Of a stretch of DNA of 47,166 nucleotides, positions 45,787 through 47,166 are shown piece after piece. Location of the stretch: positions 1 through 47,166 of the forward strand of contig CAISWQ010000025.1 in assembly GCA_903889245.1 (NCBI GenBank), given 5' to 3'. The DNA comes from an uncultured Lentisphaerota bacterium (GTDB lineage: Bacteria > Verrucomicrobiota > Kiritimatiellia > CAIQIC01). Numbering within the stretch: the stretch's first letter is position 1; every line of letters starts with the position of its first letter. The notes beneath the pieces are model-generated. The model saw only the letters and a program-made list of their open reading frames with translations. It did not search any database and had not been told where the DNA came from. The position numbers and the translations under genes were made by a program.

Positions 45787-46677
45787 ATGCTTGATGTGTT
45801 CACCACGGCGGTTTCCCGCGGACTGGCGCGGCTTTCGCGCCCGGCGTTGCTGCGCTGGGGCGCGCGGGTCGGCTGGTTCTACGGCCATATCGTCCGCCAC
45901 CGCCGCACCGGGGCGCTGGCCGCGCTGCGCAGCAGCCTGCCGGAGCTGTCCGGGGCCGAGGCTGTCGCCGCGCTCGACGGCATGTATCGCAACCTCGCCA
46001 CCAACATCCTTGAAGTGCTGCGCGCCGATGGCGGCGCGGCGGAGCACGAGGAGTCTCTGTTCAGTGTCGAGGGCGAGGAGCACGTGCGGGCCGCGCTCGC
46101 GCGGGGACGCGGCGCGCTGATCCTGATGGCGCATTTTGGCAGTTGGGAACTGCTCGCCGCCCACGCCGCCCACCGCGGCTACCACCTCCACATCGTCGCC
46201 AAGCAATTCAAGAACCGCGCCGTGGACAGCCTCTGGAACCGGCTGCGCCAACGCTATGGCGTCAGCGTCATTCAGGCGCACGAGGCCGCGCGACCGGTGC
46301 TGCGGGCGCTGCGCGCCAACGCGCTCGTCGGCTTCATGCTCGACCAGCAGAGGCCCTACGGGCAGGGCGTTTTCGTGCAGTTCTTCGGCCGGCCGGCGTG
46401 CACCTCGCCGGGGCTGGCGATCCTGTCCTCGCAGGCGCAGGCGCCGGTGATTCCGGTTTTCATGCACCGCCGCGCCGATGGTGGCCACCACATTCGCGTC
46501 CTGCCGCTGCTCGCGCCGCCGCCCGACCGTACCCCGGCCACGGTGCTGCGCTGCACGCAGCGCTACACGACCATCCTCGAGCGGGAAATCCGCGCGCATC
46601 CTTCGCAATGGATCTGGCTGCACCGCCGCTGGAAGACCCAGCCGCAGCCGGGCGATCCTGTCGCCCTGCCGGAATAA
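45787..46677 (+). CDS. Lipid A late acyltransferase, LpxL/HtrB family, second copy
   Basis: This 296-aa paralogue has 'RGRGALILMAHFGSWELLA' with HX4E in place of HX4D; both forms occur in active LpxL/LpxM enzymes. 'ALVGFMLDQQRPYGQGVFVQFFGRPACTSPGLAILSSQAQAPVIPVF' is almost the same as in the first copy. It starts 45 nt after that gene. A TATTTT box lies 6 nt before its ATG, but the -35 side is poor and no ribosome binding site is visible. Two copies suggest the two secondary acylations of one lipid A or different acyl donors. Confidence 0.92.
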   Translation: MLDVFTTAVSRGLARLSRPALLRWGARVGWFYGHIVRHRRTGALAALRSSLPELSGAEAVAALDGMYRNLATNILEVLRADGGAAEHEESLFSVEGEEHVRAALARGRGALILMAHFGSWELLAAHAAHRGYHLHIVAKQFKNRAVDSLWNRLRQRYGVSVIQAHEAARPVLRALRANALVGFMLDQQRPYGQGVFVQFFGRPACTSPGLAILSSQAQAPVIPVFMHRRADGGHHIRVLPLLAPPPDRTPATVLRCTQRYTTILEREIRAHPSQWIWLHRRWKTQPQPGDPVALPE

Positions 46678-46924
46678 TTTCCCGGGAATTGGCGGCCGGC
46701 GGAAAACCACAGGGCGCAGAGGGTCTCGTTTTGAGCGCGCCCGGAGGTCACACTCCACCCGGCAAAAACCAAGCCGTGTGTTTTCCAAGTCCCCTGAAAC
46801 AGGAGCCCTGGGAACGACGCGGCTGGGGCCGCATCCGCCAAATACTTAGCGGGGATGAAGAGTGGCGCGTTGCGCCGCCGCGAGCTTCCCACGGCCCACT
46901 TTGCCGCGGGGGAAACCGGCCGGG
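46678..46924. other. Intergenic region without a recognisable gene
   Basis: The stretch contains a decayed palindrome half (near 46781-46800) and a run resembling 'CCACAGGGCGCAGAGGG' purine-rich repeats at about 46707-46723. No convincing open frame, promoter or RNA gene is seen. It separates the acyltransferase genes from a convergent gene. Confidence 0.5.
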
Positions 46925-47166
46925 CTAGAGCCACTTGAAGAACTGCACGAACATCTTGTGGCGGCGCTGGCCCGCGGGATGGGTGGTGTCGGCCGGATCC
47001 TCGTAGGGATCGCGCCAGATGAAGGCCATCGCCTGTGTTTCGGCGGTCACAAAATCCGTACCCGGTTCATAGGTGCCGTTGTTGTTGACGTCCTTGGTCG
47101 CCTGCGCGCAGACCAGCACGAGCCAGTAGTTCTGCCGTGGATACAGCAGGCCGAGGCTGTTGCGCA
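46925..47166 (-). CDS. C-terminal part of a gene entering from the right edge
   Basis: A frame without stop codons covers the last 242 nt on the minus strand and ends at TAG 46925-46927. The visible 79 residues include 'NYWLVLVCAQATKDVNNNGTYEPGTDF', 'MAFIWRDPYEDPADTTHP' and 'HKMFVQFFKWL'. The sequence looks like a globular C-terminal domain with an Asn/Gly-rich turn. No family is recognised. An internal GTG at 47119 is probably not the start because the frame continues to the window edge. Confidence 0.6.
   Translation of the reverse strand, partial: RNSLGLLYPRQNYWLVLVCAQATKDVNNNGTYEPGTDFVTAETQAMAFIWRDPYEDPADTTHPAGQRRHKMFVQFFKWL

Noticed and set aside
1-47166. tRNA, rRNA or transposase genes
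   Set aside because: I looked for tRNA-like CCA ends with cloverleaf arms, rRNA conserved blocks and transposase motifs and found none that convinced me; short RNAs could still be missed by eye.

Overview
The window is high-GC bacterial DNA from a Gram-negative, glycan-degrading organism. It carries two lipid A late acyltransferase genes, an OmpA protein, a DUF6268 outer-membrane barrel and an ArnD homologue. The gene set (many secreted glycoside hydrolases, Tat-exported Gfo/Idh/MocA oxidoreductases and sugar isomerases, a DUF4912/GH57 glycogen cluster) and the intergenic palindrome arrays suggest the PVC superphylum, most likely Verrucomicrobiota/Kiritimatiellae. No rRNA or other marker is present, so this placement is inference.

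Region 1 (1-19324, almost all minus strand) is a polysaccharide-utilisation locus. In transcription order it holds a HAD phosphatase, ArnD, a GH39-like lipoprotein, an MFS sugar-acid-type transporter, and then after a 277-bp gap a GH110-like beta-helix protein, a GH95-like enzyme, a GH97-SGNH fusion, a metallophosphoesterase, a DUF6055 metallopeptidase with a beta-helix tail, a GH50-like enzyme and a GH98-like enzyme. Five junctions are ATGA stop/start overlaps. The family mix points to a branched, fucose- and galactose-bearing glycan. A further gene starts at the extreme left edge.

Region 2 (19430-25437) has a DUF6268 barrel on plus, then a minus-strand OmpA / zinc-ribbon / epimerase / Cys-rich protein operon, a Tat-exported DUF3795 protein, and a retropepsin-like protease coupled to a hidden 59-aa DUF5678-like gene.

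Region 3 (25553-29336, plus) is a surface-polysaccharide type cluster: GT2 glycosyltransferase, polysaccharide deacetylase, FrhB-family protein and a small membrane protein. Region 4 (29583-33369, plus) is purSL-purQ. Region 5 (33477-36668) has a Tat-exported hydroxypyruvate-isomerase-like protein divergent from a Gfo/Idh/MocA oxidoreductase and a secreted sugar isomerase, possibly an oxidative 3-keto-glycoside pathway. Region 6 (36864-41959, plus) is a glucan cluster: ROK kinase, DUF4912 protein and two GH57 enzymes. Region 7 (42109-46677, plus) holds a discoidin/GH9-like hydrolase and two tandem LpxL/HtrB acyltransferases. A partial gene runs off the right edge.

The most striking non-coding feature is a family of imperfect 15-bp palindromes, core TTCCAAGSCTTGGAA. 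They occur in clusters of two to five units whose centres are almost always 30-32 bp apart. Arrays sit between genes, inside one operon and inside coding sequence. Also seen are 7-bp degenerate tandem repeats at three places, recurring promoters with an extended TGCTAGSGT -10 box, and several genes whose -10-like box ends 5-6 nt before the start codon, which suggests leaderless transcripts.
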